Positions 63,118 to 64,000 of a stretch of DNA of 64,000 nucleotides are shown one piece after another (position 1 is the stretch's first letter; each line of letters opens with the position of its first letter). This DNA is from Nocardioides scoriae. GTDB lineage: Bacteria; Actinomycetota; Actinomycetes; Propionibacteriales; Nocardioidaceae. Made by a program: the position numbers and the translations under genes. The DNA is taken from positions 682,001 to 746,000 of the forward strand of contig NZ_LT629757.1 in NCBI RefSeq assembly GCF_900104965.1, read 5' to 3'. The notes under the pieces were generated by a model. It searched no databases, was not told the DNA's origin, and saw only the letters and a list, made by a program, of their open reading frames with translations.

Positions 63118-64000
63118 TGGGACGCATGAGTCGCCTGGGCAACAGGCTCTACGAGGGCGAGACCTCGATCGACTTCGTCGGTCGCAAGTGGCTCTGGTAC
63201 GCCATCTCCGGCGTGATCGTGCTGATCGCGATCAGCGGCGTGCTCGTCCGCGGCATCAACTTCGGCATCGAGTTCGAGGGCGGCGTCGAGTACCAGGTCG
63301 ACCTGCCGACCTCGCAGGTCACCCAGGACAACGTCGACAAGATCCGCGGCGCCGTGGCCGACACCGGGCTGGACGCAGCGTCCTCGCCGATCGTGAACAC
63401 GTCCGGCGAGCGCTCGATCCGGGTGCAGACCGAGGAGCTGAGCACCGACCAGGCCACCGAGGTCCGCAACGCGATCGCCGAGTCCGTCGGCGTCGACGCC
63501 CGCGACGACATCTCCACCCAGGAGGTCGGGGCCAGCTGGGGCACCCAGGTCGCCCAGCGCGCGCTCACCGGCCTGGTCGTCTTCCTGGTGCTGGTGGTGC
63601 TCTTCATCTGGGCCTACTTCCGCGAGTGGAAGATGTCGGTCGCCGCCATCGTGGCCCTGGCGCACGACATCGTCATCACGGTCGGCGTCTACGCGCTCTC
63701 GGGCTTCGAGGTCACCCCCGCCACCGTCACCGGCCTGCTGACCATCCTCGGCTTCTCGCTCTACGACACCGTGGTCGTCTTCGACAAGGTGCGCGAGAAC
63801 GTCGCGAAGTCCCGGAGCAGCAAGCGCACCTACGCCCAGCTCGCCAACCTGGCCGTCAACCAGACCCTGGTGCGCTCGATCAACACCTCGATCGTGGCGC
63901 TGCTGCCCGTCGGCGCGATCCTCTACGTCGGGGTGTTCTCGCTCGGATCCGGCGCGCTCAAGGATCTCGCGCTGTCGCTGTTCGTCGGCATGGCCGCCGG
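63117..64000 (+). CDS. secF: Protein translocase subunit SecF (3' end beyond window)
   Basis: 294 codons are present and the frame is open at the window edge. TM1 at about 24-44, then INFGIEFEGGVEYQVDL, an extracytoplasmic domain, and helices from about 145 with ATVTGLLTILGFSLYDTVVVFDKVRENV, the SecF signature. ATG 63117 overlaps the secD stop; GGAGGGAGG lies upstream. An ATG three codons later is possible. Confidence 0.93.
   Translation, partial: MGRMSRLGNRLYEGETSIDFVGRKWLWYAISGVIVLIAISGVLVRGINFGIEFEGGVEYQVDLPTSQVTQDNVDKIRGAVADTGLDAASSPIVNTSGERSIRVQTEELSTDQATEVRNAIAESVGVDARDDISTQEVGASWGTQVAQRALTGLVVFLVLVVLFIWAYFREWKMSVAAIVALAHDIVITVGVYALSGFEVTPATVTGLLTILGFSLYDTVVVFDKVRENVAKSRSSKRTYAQLANLAVNQTLVRSINTSIVALLPVGAILYVGVFSLGSGALKDLALSLFVGMAA

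Overview
This window is chromosomal DNA from a high-GC Gram-positive bacterium. GTG starts are common, ATGA/GTGA overlaps are frequent, and third codon positions are almost always G or C. Actinobacterial markers include an SsgA-family protein, an actinobacterial-type HemQ, an APS-type CysH beside a SirA-type sulfite reductase, a LigC and Prim-PolC pair, GlgA and GlgC transcribed divergently, and the block thrS-HIT-pgsA-pdxS-pdxT-yebC-ruvCAB-yajC-secDF. The best guess is Nocardioidaceae (Nocardioides-like); this is inference from gene content and order. No rRNA, phage, insertion sequence or CRISPR array was found.

Layout. 1-5.7 kb: a lipoprotein cut by the window edge, hemG-hemQ (late heme synthesis), msrB, and a ferredoxin reductase plus fatty-acid desaturase operon behind a long palindromic operator. 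5.8-11.8 kb: a stand-alone primase-polymerase converging on a ligC operon; a ppk2, HipA-like kinase and DUF3037 operon; a sirohydrochlorin chelatase. 11.9-14.8 kb: cysH, a small Zn-ribbon gene and sirA, with a short leader peptide upstream. 14.9-21.6 kb: glyA, a head-to-head 32-bp repeat array, and a CitB/CitA-type two-component system divergent from dctA. 20.4-30 kb: a phosphotransferase divergent from a MarR regulator, a quinone oxidoreductase, glgA/glgC/pgm, a DUF559 gene flanked by two copies of an inverted-repeat element, and an AidB-like dehydrogenase. 30-38.3 kb: mostly membrane and housekeeping genes (YihY, K+ channel, PGPGW protein, AI-2E family, FAD oxidoreductase, Mug-like glycosylase, Nudix).

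38.4-44.2 kb is a small glycan cluster. Two GT2 glycosyltransferases face two unusual fusion proteins that share a polysaccharide pyruvyl transferase-like C-terminal domain. 44.3-48.3 kb holds an ANTAR-like protein and a molybdate operon (HTH/TOBE regulator, modA, modB, modC). 48.3-52.3 kb holds a methyltransferase, small proteins, a tRNA cluster (Gly, Cys, Val), pabC-like and ssgA-like genes, and a second tRNA-Val in inverted orientation. 52.4-64 kb is the conserved core block, ending inside secF.

The least explained signals are: a dispersed inverted-repeat element of about 83-98 bp (three copies, two flanking a DUF559 gene and one supplying its C-terminal codons); the 32-bp-period head-to-head array at 16.4 kb; an ABC-exporter-like membrane domain fused to a pyruvyl transferase-like domain; a sulfur-operon leader peptide; and three TGGTCTA direct repeats spaced 21-22 bp upstream of the ssgA-like gene. 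Recognisable regulatory sites include an SOS box at ruvC, CRP/GlxR-like sites at glgA/glgC and dctA, and many TANNNT -10 elements 6-8 nt before the start codon, which imply leaderless mRNAs.
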